From positions 6,539,425 to 6,603,424 of the forward strand of contig CM012955.1 of the NCBI GenBank assembly GCA_000181795.3: a stretch of DNA of 64,000 nucleotides, written 5' to 3'. Below the pieces are notes generated by a model that was given only the letters and a program-made list of their open reading frames with translations, made no database searches and was not told the origin of the DNA. This DNA is from Trichinella spiralis. Taxonomy: Eukaryota > Nematoda > Enoplea > Trichinellida > Trichinellidae. Positions 14,072 through 26,700 of the stretch are shown here, piece after piece. The first letter of the stretch is position 1, and each line of letters begins with the position of its first letter. Position numbers and translations under genes: made by a program.

Positions 14072-16855
14072 ATGGATTCGACAAATTCTATAGAATTGAA
14101 ACCATGTAAGTTTAACCTTTCCTTTCAATATATAATTTATCTTTGAAATTGCACATTGAAGATATAGTATTTTTTACAAATTCAAATTACATGTGCTTTA
14201 GTGATAATTTAAGTGACAAATTCAGATTTTGATTCATACTTCAGTAAAAATAATGAAATGTATGCTTAAAATTTAGACGACAGTGAACAACAGCTTTACA
14301 TGGCTGCTTGTATTATTCAAAATGCATATCGTCATTACAGACAGCGTATGAAATTTAAACAACTGTTGGAAAAAAAACAATACCACGCTGCAGCGCTTAT
14401 ACAATCCTATTATCGTCGGTATAAACAGGTATTTATTTTGTTTAAATATTGAAGAAACTATATTAGTGAAATATATAAAATATATAACCAATTTTTATAA
14501 ATCAATTAAATATCAAATGCTATTTTAGTAAGCACAGGATTTTACGCCATATTCGTGTCATTTTTCAACATGACACTAAGCTAATATTGGCGTACACCAA
14601 AATAATGTTTGTTGCTTTTTTGTAAAAAAAACTGTTGATCGTAATAAATTTTTAGCTGTAGACAGCTGTGTACTGCTCAAAATCAATGAGCTTGTATATG
14701 TATTTTTCTGGAGCAAGAAGAAATAATTGAATTGGCTAAAATTTGTCTAAATTTGAACTTCGCTCTACTGTTTCCCGTAATTTAGCAAAAAATACAAATT
14801 AGCGGTTGGCTACACTATTGCAGGGGTACCATGACTAATAAGCATGCAATCTATAAACTGATGGAAAGAGAATATTTTACTTAAATACAGTAAAAATAGT
14901 TATTCAATTTGAATGAATAAAATTCTTTTGATGTAGTTAGGAACAGTTTGCATGATTTACTTCATGCATAAATCTGTTATTGTTTTTGCATTTCAATTTC
15001 TCATGCTTAACTTTCCAATACACCCTTCATTGCTTTTACTTTATCCATTAAGTCAAAGCTAATACTATTTTTTCTTTCATTTCCAAGCTATATTGTAACT
15101 TTGCTTTAGATTGCAATTATTGAAATTTTAAGATTTTTTCTCTATTTTCAAACTTTAATATATTGTTTTGAAAACTAAAAATTGATTTCTTCATAATTAT
15201 AGATAACATTTGTCAGCACCTGATGGATTAATTTCAATAATTCAGATGCGTCAAATTCTTTAGTTTCCTTACAGAAAAGCTCATTTTAATCTTTAATAAA
15301 GCAGTGCTAGTGTTCAATACGCATACGCATATGAAAAATGCAAAAGCTTTTACTAAGTAATTAAAGATGTATGTACACAGAGGAAGTTTCATACTATAGA
15401 AAAATAGGGAAAAAGTGTTTTCTTTTTAAACAACACAATTGCTGCATAACTTTTACATTAAAAATAAAGTATTTTTGCAAATGTTAACTTTAAAAGCATA
15501 ATATTCAGTATACCTTTTGATAATTAACAGAATAATATTTTTTGATTGCATCATGATTTACTGTTGATAAAGCTGGGGTACTGCGAACCGATTAAAATGA
15601 ACTTGCCATTTAATAAAACAGTCAAGATGGGCACAATTTTTTCTTTTAAATTTCATCGTTACAGAAATTTTACATTTTATGTTTTAAATTTTGCATGTCG
15701 TTTTGCTTATACTTCCAATTTTAGCACTGTTATTTTAAACGAATTCAACGAGCGGCAATTTTGATACAAAAGCAGTTTCGAAAATATCGATCTGTCAGAG
15801 GTAAAATAACAGAAGACCAGTGCGATATTAGAAAACATTCTTACGGCACGATGAACACTCTGCTTCAACTGCATTCTTTCATTATTTCTACAAAACGTTG
15901 CGCAGCTTATTCAAAAAATTGTATAACTGCAAATGACGTGCTATTTTGGAAGCAAACGTTAGCTGCTATGCGCATTCAGAATGCATTTAGGTATGTCAAG
16001 TTTAACTATTCATTTGAACAAAAACATGACTATTTTCAGAATTCATTTAAAAAGACACTCAGCAGCACGTATTATTCAAAAATTTATGCGAAATTCTAAA
16101 AACAAGTAGGTGGACTTTTTAAAAAATTACTACTGTTTTAATTAATCACAGTTTTACTTTATAACATCATTTCTTCAATTCTAAAAATTTATTCTGGCAA
16201 TTTTTTTAATAATTTTATACATAAAAATTATAATATTTGAGGTTACATTGGTTGCGGTACAAAAGACTGGAAAAACCCTGAAGTTTTTTTTAGCATTGAA
16301 AAGCCATCCTGAACTGTTTTTACTGCTGCGTAATGTGATTGCAATTCCCTTGGGTATAATTGGCTCAAATTGAATCAAATAACTTGACAATTTTTAAGCA
16401 TTCTGTAATGTAACGCTTGATATGACATATGCTGTGAACAAATAAAAATATTCTGCCGCTTGAGCAAAGCAAAATATTCTTAGCAGAAATGACAACTTTA
16501 AATTAATATCAGTTTAAATGAATCATTTATAAATATCACGTCATTAGTTTCAAATGCTGAAATTGTTTTTTTAATTATTTGCATAGATCATCAAGTTATC
16601 TTTAGTTTGAAATGCAAAATTCAAAAAGCATTGATGGCAAAATAGCTGTCGAAAGTAAACAAATAAATTCAGTCAACTAACCGCACATAAATGCTGGAAC
16701 GTTTCTGGACATATTGCTGAGTTTTATTAGTTTAAGAGCAAATTTTTTTGATTCTATTCATTTAATCAGCAATTAAAGAGCACTTATTTATTTTGCTTGC
16801 AATTTGCAGTGAGTTATTAAGATGCAAAATGATGCCTCGGAGGTCGATGCTTTGA
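14072..16855 (+). CDS. CAMTA-like IQ-repeat protein (tail only, or 3' end of CAMTA)
   Basis: Exons 14072-14105, 14277-14428, 15725-15990, 16040-16105 and 16810-16855 join in phase (1,0,2,2) to 187 residues. The product is almost entirely IQ calmodulin-binding motifs, with key glutamines near residues 26, 54, 77, 147 and 164. The order and spacing match the C-terminus of CAMTA transcription activators: EQQLYMAACIIQ, then YYRRYKQ followed by RAAILIQ, then a final AARIIQKFMR block. CAMTA proteins also carry CG-1, TIG and ankyrin domains; none was recognised upstream. Exon 1 could instead be internal: acceptors at 14031 (TTTTAG) and 13975 (GCTCAG) would extend the frame upstream. A TATA-like box supports a local start. 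The last exon is tiny; an alternative frame from the ATG at 16822 is open for 54 codons but out of phase with the model. An AATAAA near 17,334 may end the transcript. Family resemblance is strong; gene extent is uncertain. Confidence 0.68.
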
Positions 16856-17675
16856 ACATTACCAATTATTTCAAAGATGAATCTGACGAAAATTCGAAGA
16901 AAGTAAAATTAATATCAAAAAACTGTCCAAACAATGAAAAAATGAATATATCGAATAGAACAAATGAAAATTTTGATAATTTATAATAGCAAAAACCACT
17001 TGCCATAAATGAACTGAACAATTTACATTTCCTTAAATTCAGAATAAGATAGTTAGTTGGTAAAGTTCAGTAATAACTTATTTTTATAAAAACGGTAAGA
17101 AAACATGAACATAGTAGCAGTAGCAAATACAGACGTTGATTAATTTCACTTTTGCGCAGCTTGCAGTTTTTTATCCGTGGCAATGGATTATCATGTTATT
17201 GTACGTTTAGGATGAAAACATACAAATGCAAATTTTCATGATAGAACAAATAATGGACACGATTGACGGCAAATAATGCATCAAGTTTATGCTTTCAAAA
17301 ATTTTCATTCAAGATATTCAGACTTACGCAGAAAATAAAGCTTTGAAGTTTTCTTTCAAGATTGCATTAAAAAAGACAAATTTTATCATTTCAAATTAAT
17401 ATATTATTAAATTAAACTGTCATTATTTATATAATTATTAATAAATTTTATTATTTTTTATTTTAAACAACAGTGTTTCATTTAGTTGAATTTTTATACG
17501 TAAAAAGTAAACGCAGTATATTTAAAAAATTCAAATTTGATTTGCAATTATCTGAATCTGCCTTCAATATTCAAGAATATGAATGCAATGTATTTTATTC
17601 AAAATATCCACTACTGTATATTATGATATGCAATAATGCATCATCAGTTCTATTTTCCTGCTTATTACTACTTTT

Positions 17676-18432
17676 TTAAGTAGAAACTTTCTGCAGCTCA
17701 TCAAGTTGCATCTGATTGCATAGATCTTCATTGCGACAGGCACAGTAAGTACTATCGATATTGCTCCATTTGCCATGCTCACAAATCACATTTCCTTCCA
17801 CTCTCCCAAATATGGCCAAAACAAATGAATTGTTAACACAGCGACGTCGAATCATTAGTGGATCTTAAATATTAAATATTAATTTAAAATGAAACTTTAT
17901 TTTGATTAACATTTCATTTCAAATGAAAAGTTATTAGTGAAGCACTAAAATTAACAAACTTCAAAATGTCAAACTTAAATTTTTCTATATATTTAGAAAA
18001 AAAAATTTCTTTTAATAATTTGAATAAAACTTTTAGAAAATTTAAAATTAAAAAATTAAATTAGTTTCTATAACTTTCCATTTGGTTGCAGGAATTGGAT
18101 GCAATTTCAGCAAAAGCAATCCAAGATAACTGCATAAAAAATTTTCAAAATATCATTTAAATTTATTCAACATTAATTAAAAATAATTTATTAATAACAG
18201 GAAGAAAAAAATAATAACCGACAGATGTTGATTCAACAAGCAAACACCAGTCACATCGGCTGAGAATACCACTCTTGGCAGAATTTTTGTTCGAATCTAA
18301 GTCGCTTTCAACGCAAGAAATGAAACTTTGACCCAAATCTTTTGCGATCAAATTTTCCTGTCTTTCATCCAAAGAAAACGGCACTGCCACGCAGAACAAA
18401 GCAAAATAACAGAAAAAGCCGAATCGCTTCAT
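17676..18432 (-). CDS. Small secreted 8-cysteine protein (three-finger/Ly6 or ET-module type)
   Basis: Two exons, 18219-18432 and 17676-17863, join in phase 1 to 133 residues. Residues 1-20 form a signal peptide (MKRFGFFCYF start, small-residue end). The mature part has eight cysteines: one in FISC, a CDWC pair, two spaced singles, then YCAC and a final C in the motif CRNEDLCNQ. The C-terminal CxC...DLCN signature is typical of Ly6/uPAR three-finger domains and of the nematode ET module, so I propose a secreted disulphide-rich protein of that class. No GPI signal is seen, as the protein ends in a polar tail. The donor GTTATT is weak but the join restores a clean frame. No partner or receptor can be inferred from neighbours. 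Confidence 0.62.
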
Positions 18433-18439
18433 CGTTGCC

Positions 18440-19310
18440 CTTCTGTTCCTCTTCAAGTTGCAAAATGTTTAAGCTGCTCAAAAAGTTCCCTTTAAATAAG
18501 CGATAAAATTTTTCCTGACAAGTGAAATAAGATTGAAAATAGAAAATGCGCAGATGTTCGAATTCTATCAAACATATTTAGAACTGCAATGCTTCAAAGT
18601 CAACTCATTCTGTTGTTCAATTTGATAAACTTGAAAGTCTGTTTCAACAACTGGAAAGAAAATACTCAAAAAAGAATTCACTTATTTCATCAACAATAAC
18701 CAAATAAAATGAATAGAAAAAACATTTTCTTGTTTTTAAATATGAATAATTATAATTTTCACTATACTGTTGGTTTTCTTTTGCAAAATATAAACAGCAA
18801 ATTTTGCATTTTATTTTCTATTATCTTTTTTTATAATAATATTTGAGTTAAATTTAATAGTTCATCAGAATGTTTTGTATACATTATAAACACTATATGG
18901 ATAAGGATTTTTATTTTTTTGATCTAACATAAAAAGTGATATTACTCTGATTGTAGAAGATAGACAAAGTCTAGATAGACCCAAGCAAAAAACAATACAT
19001 TGAATGGATGGAAGTTAAGCAGATATGAAATACAGACATTTGAAATGAAGATATTCATCTTCACAAAATTTCAAAGCATATGACTTAAATTATAATAAAA
19101 TGCAATCAATTTATTATTAAACATTTAACATTGAGACGTTATTTATATGTGCTGTTGTTTATATGCGAATATTTCTCATGAACATCAGCTGAGTAGCGCT
19201 GAATTCTTTCTGCTGCCCCATCCAAGCCAACTTTGAGGCAAGAATAGGCTTCTGAATGGTTCAGCCCTTCATTTCATTTAGCAGACATATCAGACCTATT
19301 GGCATCTTCA
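18440..19310. other. Intergenic region
   Basis: AT-rich sequence between the secreted-protein gene and the Tigger fossil. It contains the upstream region of the former. I see no gene, and no matching second terminal repeat of the Tigger element. Confidence 0.5.
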
Positions 19311-19313
19311 TGT

Positions 19314-20141
19314 TCATTTTTTTTCAATTGTCCCAAGTATTTCATCGTCACTTAGTGTTTCAAATAATGGGGTATCATCATCGGCTAGCCAGTGTTCAAC
19401 TTCGTCCTGCAATAATTTAAAATTTCTGAACATTTCTATTATATAGTCATCATCACAGTTTACTGATTCGTTTACACATTTTTCATTGTAATCAAGAAGT
19501 TTATTCCATATTACGCGCAAAGTAGATCCTGAAATCGAGTTCCACGCTTGTGTAATCATCATATAGCAGCAATCTTTGAAATTTATGCTTCCAAGTTGTG
19601 ACACCAGATCGCCTCCATTACCTTCTGAATGGACAATTCTTCGCAAGAGTTTTTCCTATATTGCTTTCTTAAACTTTGAATAACAGCTTGTGATCTATTG
19701 GCTGAACAAGCGATGATGCATTTGGTGGCAAAAACAAAACCTTGAACAAGCCATTTTTACGGTCTAGCAATTCGCAGCAAGAATGGCAAGGTGCATTGTC
19801 AATTATGAGTAGCATCTTTCCTGATTTTTTTGTCTTATGCTGGTATTCCTTAACGTGAGGAATAAATATCTCATCATACTAGCAGGAAAAAATATCTTCT
19901 GTCATCCAAGCTTTTGGCTGATAATTATAAACCATCGGCAACTTCTGCACACTAATCTTAGCTCGTGGGCTTTCTGATTTTCCAACTAACAACAGTTGTA
20001 AACGATCGCAACCTGAAGCATTCGCGCAACAAAAAAGTCATTCTTTCTTCACATGACTTAAATAAAGCTTTTGCTTTTTTTCCTTAGTTTCCGCTCCAAA
20101 CTTAAAACCTTTTTCTTTTTAGTAGCAGACACACCGGACAT
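19314..20141 (-). pseudogene. Tigger/pogo-family transposase fossil
   Basis: A broken DDE transposase of the Tigger/Jerky (CENP-B-like) group. Reading down the minus strand: an N-terminus of Tigger style (MSGVSATKKKKVLSLE), then an apparent large deletion removing most of the DNA-binding region, then CANASGCDRLQLLLVGKS. Next come the second catalytic block IDNAPCH (about 19,783-19,806) and the third block LPPNASSLVQPID (about 19,695-19,735). A C-terminal part contains QAWNSISGSTLRVIWNKLL. Several frameshifts and in-frame stops separate these blocks, so it cannot make a working transposase. It sits 3' of the calmodulin gene on the same strand. Confidence 0.85.
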
Positions 20142-20230
20142 AAAAATTAGCAAACAACAGAATGTTACACTAAAATGCTAATGAAATTTAATATCATAAA
20201 CAATGCATTTTAAACAGCCGGCCAAAATGT

Positions 20231-20270
20231 ATTCAGATAATCAGGTGTTCGGATAATCAGAATTCTACTG
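20231..20270 (-). mobile_element. Tigger-type terminal inverted repeat
   Basis: Read on the minus strand this begins CAGTAGAATTCTGATTATCC and continues with the nested GAACACCTGATTATC pattern typical of Tigger ends. It is flanked by TA, the expected target duplication. It lies about 90 bases upstream of the transposase fossil and so marks one end of that element. The opposite end was not found. Confidence 0.75.
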
Positions 20271-20782
20271 TATTTCATTTGGTGTTGTGTTTGTAAAATT
20301 TTGCATAATACATCCATATCGTATCGTAAAAAAATTTTATTCAGTTTAGTAGTAGTAGCAGTTATTGTTGTTGCTTGATTTCACAGTAAAAGTATACTCG
20401 CAGGAAACAATCAATATGTTTTCAAATAAAAAAAGCATGAAATAAACAAAAGAAAAAATGCCAGATGCAAGGAGGATTAACCATGCAATATGTCAGTGAA
20501 CAAAAGCAATTTCATGAACCAGACAGAGAACAACATTTTTCAATAAATAACACAATTAAGTAAGTTCAAAAATACTACTATCTGTCAAAGCAGTTTCAAA
20601 AAAATAACTTTTCTTTTCAAAAATGAAAATACTATATATTTTTACGGTATTTTAACAAAAAATATTTTCATGATGATAAGAGAGATACTAGACGTAATTT
20701 GAGGATGAAACGTGTATTCTGTGTATTATTTGTTGGATTTTGTTTTGAATGTTGCTGTTCATTGGATGGATGGCCCAAACGG

Positions 20783-23700
20783 TTATTTTGCTGTCATCAT
20801 TTTCACAAATTCTAAAATAAATAAAAAGCAATTTTAAAATTTTGTGCAAATTTTAAAATTGTGTGCATCATATATTATTTTTCAAATGGAAAAGCTTTTA
20901 TAAACAGCGCTTGGTGCTGATCCATTTGTCAAACAAATAAGCATATATAAATTGAACAGTGTATTATATTTAAGCATTATTCAAAATAATCATGCTGCTC
21001 ATCTGAAAACACAATTGATAGATTAGTCCTTAAAAAATTCAAATTCTGAAAATTAAACTTTTGCTGAAACAACAAAATTAAGAATGTACATTTAATATTC
21101 AAATTTTCAATATATACCGTGGTAATTCACTAAACCATCACCATCCAAATCTGCTTCCCGAATCATTTCCTGTACTTCTTCATCCGTGAGTTTCTCTCCA
21201 AGGTTAGTCATTACATAGTGAAGTTCAGCAGCGGAAATAAACCCGTCCTTGTCTTTGTCAAAAACCTTAAAACCAAATTTCACGTTGAAACTTAAATTAA
21301 AAAACAATGCAATTCTGCTATTATAAATTATTTTACTTGAAACGCTTCCTTCAGTTCTTGTTCAGAATCAGAATCTTTCATTTTTCGAGACATCATCTGC
21401 AAGAATTCGTCAAATTCGATTGTTCCGTTTCCTAAAATTATTCGACAATAAATTTCGATTTATTTCTGTTAAAATTTAAATTCACTAAAGTCATATACCG
21501 TCTTCGTCAACTTCGTTAACCATGTCACGAAGTTCAGATTCAGTGGGCCTTTGACCAAGTGAACGCATTACAATTCCAAGCTCTTGAGAAGTAATTTTTC
21601 CGTCTCCGTCTTTGTCAAACAAATTAAATGCTTCTTGAAATTCAGCAATCTGTTCGTCAGCAAGACCAAAACGATCAGCCTGTGCATTTATAATTTATAG
21701 CTTTTAACTTTGACATGTCATTCAAAATTAGGTTCATTTAATTTATGTTTCTTAATCTGCACAAAAATCCAATATTATTTTCAATGCAATAACTAGCTTC
21801 CGGCATTCAGGTTGTTCATTATCATTGTCTCTTATTTTTTTTGGTCTTCCCCTGACTGATAATAAACCAACAGTCGTTGATTCAAAAAGGATATACTTTT
21901 CAGAACTCTAACAGCAGAATAATTCTTCAAGAACAGCATCACCAACATTACACAAATCATGAATCAATTCATAGGACAGAATCCTGTTGATTAACAAAGT
22001 TCCAAAGTAAGACGGGATGTTCTTCAAATGATATCTTGTTATCAAGAAATTCCACATAAGAGAAAACGTAAGAAGCGACAGTTAACGCTTGGCAGTTTCA
22101 TCATCAAGAAATCTAAGGTTGAGAAATCAAAGCCTGGTCTATTATCACAATGATTAATATGAACAATAAAGTATGTAAACATTTTTATAAATATTTCAAA
22201 TAAATTTTGTTGTATATCTATTCTGACTTTTGTTTGAACTGGCGTACTATGAACACATGCTATAATGACCCCATACAACGCTGTTTAGCTTAACGCCCTT
22301 TTTTCAGGAACGGACCAACAGCGTTAAGAGGGGTATGCCTGTACACTGTTTCATACTATAATATTTATGACACATTAATTGTAAATGTTGTTAAAAGCTG
22401 CAAAAACAAAATGTGCCATTACTCCTACGTTCATTTTTCAAATGCATATTTTGCTTTTGATTTGTATATTTTTTTATAATATTTGCTTTTGAGTTTTTAT
22501 TGACACTCTACAAAAAGCATTCTAGCAATTTTTTCTCGAAATTTGGTTTGGTGTTGAGCAAGAAACATTTTAGAGAGCAAAAAAACTCATTTTGAGATTT
22601 TCATCAATTAAATTAGTCAAGTGTTGCTGAATAATGTTGACTGACAGTTAAAAATATATGAACAACTGTTGAAAATTGGAAAAATATCCTCTTTTCAGCT
22701 CGGCTTCAGTAATGTACAGCTACATAAAACATTCACATCACATATCAAAACAATACTTAATTCTGCACTCTGATTTGCACGATCTATGTGCATGTATATA
22801 ACTGTATCATATAAATAAAAACTAAAATCTGCTACTTAAAGTGTTGCATGTATGAATAAACATATTTTATAATTTTCACACCTTTGTATTATTGAAAATG
22901 TTGTTTATTTATGAAAATTATTTATAATGAAAATGAGCATAGTGTTAACTAAAGAGTAATTTTTTCAAAGAGCACGCAGTTGCTAAAAATAATGAGTAAC
23001 ACTGAAACAGTTGCATCATTAATTAGTCGACTAAAACCAAACGTGCCTAATTTTAAAAATAAAAAATGATTCATCATATTTTGAATTAATAATTAATTAA
23101 CTTTACTGCAACTGATTAATTACTCAGCTTCATATTATAACTGCAGTTTAAGATCTGTTAGGTTAAACATCAGAATATTATTAATGCTCAAATAGCTGGT
23201 TTAATAAAAAAAATAAAGATTTCTTAGCTTTGTTTCAATTTATTTTAAAATGCTATCAGAATTTGAGCAATATTTTCTAGCAGTATATAATAATTATGCA
23301 TACGGTACGGTATGGTTGCTTGGTAAAATAAATTAGACATTAATGTTGGTTTATTTTAATCCATTTATAAATGAAAAATAAAGAATACTTGCAATAACCT
23401 TTGCTTTTGTGAAATGTTATCATGCTTTTTACAATATTCTAAATCTGAATCTAAATATGTCTTGATCATTTTGCTGTTTCTTAATGCAAGAAAGATACTA
23501 TAAGAAATGGTGGAGATGACAATATAGATTGTATGCCTTAAAAATTAAAAAAAGAAAAATTTATTTTACATCTTTTCTCATATCAATGAGATAAAAGTGT
23601 ATAAGATTTTCGTATTTTTTAATTTTAAATGTGAAATTTGAACTGCATTTTTTGTTTTTAAAATTATAAAAACTTTATATTTATGAATAATAATTTAATG

Positions 23701-26700
23701 CATAGTTCACAAGAAAATTAAAGTATTGTATAAGAATATTGTTATTGTTTCTAAATGACGACAAATATGCAAAACGATGATGAATTTTTTTCAAATTTTC
23801 AACAGAAAAAAAATTCATTTATATAAAAGATATGGCGTTGCTGAAAAGTTCAGATTTCATTTATATAACAGGGGTTCTCAACCCAGGGGGAATTCTCCCC
23901 CAGGGAGAAATTTTCAGATTTCAGGTGGGGGGGGGGGGGGAATTCTGTCTTCAGATTTGTGAACTCAAAAATAAAGGCATTAGTGTCGTAGGGATAATTT
24001 GTAGTTGGTCACTGGCTACTACGCGTTGTGTCTGATGTAAGTAAGGCAAAATGCTTACTATGAAATTCATCAACATATAATGAATTACAGCAGTACCCTG
24101 GCATTCCACTGGACATTTTTGTCTATTGAAATAGAAAACTCCACTTTTAAAATAATCGAAGTAAATGTACATGTACCAATATAATGATAAATATATTTTC
24201 GATATTATATTTGCATTATTTGTAATGCGCCATTTGAGCCAAACAGTCTGCAAAGTGGGAGTGACATTCTACCTAACTGTTTAAAGGCCGCATGGGGAGA
24301 AAGGTTGAGAACTACTGTTATATAACAAGAGTGGTTGAAAATAAAAAAAAGAAAACAAGCAAATATTTCAGCAATGAGCTCACATTGTGGCAAGGTGTTG
24401 TCGTGATAATCGACACTAGTGTCAGCTGGAAGAAAAATGATTTCGATTTGAAAACTGCTTCCAGGCTGTTGAACATTTTGCTCAGCTAGCTTAAAAAGCA
24501 ACTGACTAAATAACTGCATTTATGAAAATACTTGATGTAATTGATGGTAATCTGTGATAAAGATATTTTCAACATTCAGATGTTTGAAATCTATTCATTC
24601 CAATAAACAAGTAATACAACAAAATCTGTTCAAGCTTTTGTTTTTATTTAATTTTTAGCTGACAGTTTTCTCATCTCAGTGTTTTTAACTTGTGTATTCT
24701 TAGTTTCATACAACACAAAGCACTTTAAAGTTTTTTCCTTATATTGCTTTCTTAAGCAATAGTTGAATGAATGACTTTACGAGAAAAGAAAAGAATCACT
24801 TCGACACCGTTTTATACTATATTACAAATACTGCATACATTTTAAAGTTTTGTTTTTAATCTCAAAAATTTTTTTCAAAGAAAAAAACTGTACATTCTGC
24901 AGATGTAGAATTGCTATTTATTTATTAATTTTGAAAATTGAATAAAGTTTGCAAATATTAATGAAATTGTCGGATGCCAGTGGGCACAATTATGAGATGC
25001 ACAATTGACCAACTGATTTATTCGTTCGAGCTGTATGTAATCTGAGCAGTAATCTCTTGAGCATGTCAAAGGGAGATAATAAATATGAGCTTACCGCGTT
25101 CATTTCAAATGCTCTGGATCATGTGATAACATAAAAATAGCTTTTCATTAAAAAAGTCCTGAATCGAAATCTGAAAAATCACTTTCGCAATATTCAATTG
25201 CTTCGCCAAATTCCCCAAAGAAGCTGGACTTTATGCGATTAATTCTTGACGTTATGAACTGAAATAAAAACTCAGCTTTGGAGCAAAAGATGAAATCAAA
25301 TTTTAATTCTCTATTTTCATTCTTTTTAAAATAATTGAAATTGCAACAATTTCTCATCTATCAATCAATCTATGTATCTATCTATCCATCTATCCTATCT
25401 ATTTACTTATTTATCTATCTAACTATATATGTGTAAACATGGATATATCCCGCAACTTTCATCACAGACGCAGAAGTAAAAATAAACAAAGCTCAAATTT
25501 AAATGAAAAAAGAAGAAATTACATTAACCTTTCTCTTATCAAATATGCTTTGAAGAGCTAGAGTAAATATTTTTGCTTTTTGTCAAAAAATTTTCAAATA
25601 ACTTATTTCTTCTTAACTTCGATACTTTCTTCAAACGATCACATACGTTCTCTCTTCCAACTTAATCAGCCTTCACATCTGTCAGCTGAATTTTAAATAA
25701 TATGCATGTTGTGAAAAATATTTCTTTTTAAAATAAAAAGAAAAAAATATATGTATAATATTAGCATTTATGATAGCAAGTTATAATTCTTAATTCAAAA
25801 AATATGAATAAAGAAAGAGGAAAAATAATTTTAAACATCTGAAACTTTCATAATAATAATAATAATAATAATAGTAATAATAGTTAAATTTGAATTACAT
25901 AATGTGAAGTTGGAACTAAATTAATTTATAAAATTAGCTACCATCAACAATTCAAAGAAATAAATAAATGGCATTTTTATTTTATAATAATGCTTATAAA
26001 AGTTGAAATTAGAACAGTCGTACAAATTTTCAGTTTGATTTACTTTCTGTTGCTTGTAATAAATCAACGATCCTTACGAATGTACATTGATGAAAAATTA
26101 CCAAAAAGATTGTTGAACAAATTTTTCATATTTCAATTTCTGTAATTTTAAAATTTATTCATCAACTTTGTATGAAGTAATTAATTTTCATCATTATGTG
26201 CCTATATGCTAGCAAAAGTACGGTTTTACTGAATCAAAGAAAAAAATAATTTCAAAGGAATAAGTAAAATTTTTTACGCTTGATAATTAAAAACACTGAA
26301 GAAAAAAAATCTTGCATACTGAATTTATAATTTGAATGTCGTTTAATTTTATTAAAAGAATTATCTTAAAATCTTTTTAAAAAATGTAAAAGGAATGCAT
26401 CATAAATGGCAAAACAGATTATTTATTTATTTATTTATTTAGGATAAAAAATAATAGTAGAAATTTATAGATCACGATGCTTAAGAATTGCAATCATCAT
26501 TCAATTCAATCAATGAAGCAATGTTTTCCAAGAATTGCGTTGCATTATATACATATACGCATTTATATTTAAACTTGCTTCGTCTGTTATTTGCAAAACT
26601 CAAATAATCAAACAATGCTTGGTCAATAATTTAAATTGTTGCAACATGAGGAAACACTTCAAGAAAAACAATACAGATAAAGAAGAATAAAAGTCATCGG

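Noticed and set aside
15546-15764. 72-residue frame preceding the third IQ exon
   Set aside because: It reads through intron sequence; the real exon begins at the acceptor at 15724 in another frame.
16822-16986. 54-codon acidic frame at the 3' end of the IQ gene
   Set aside because: Out of phase with the preceding exon's only good donor; kept only as an alternative in the gene entry.
23777-24035. Plus-strand frames with poly-Gly around 23.8-24.0 kb
   Set aside because: They lie across the terminal repeat and G run of the hAT MITE.
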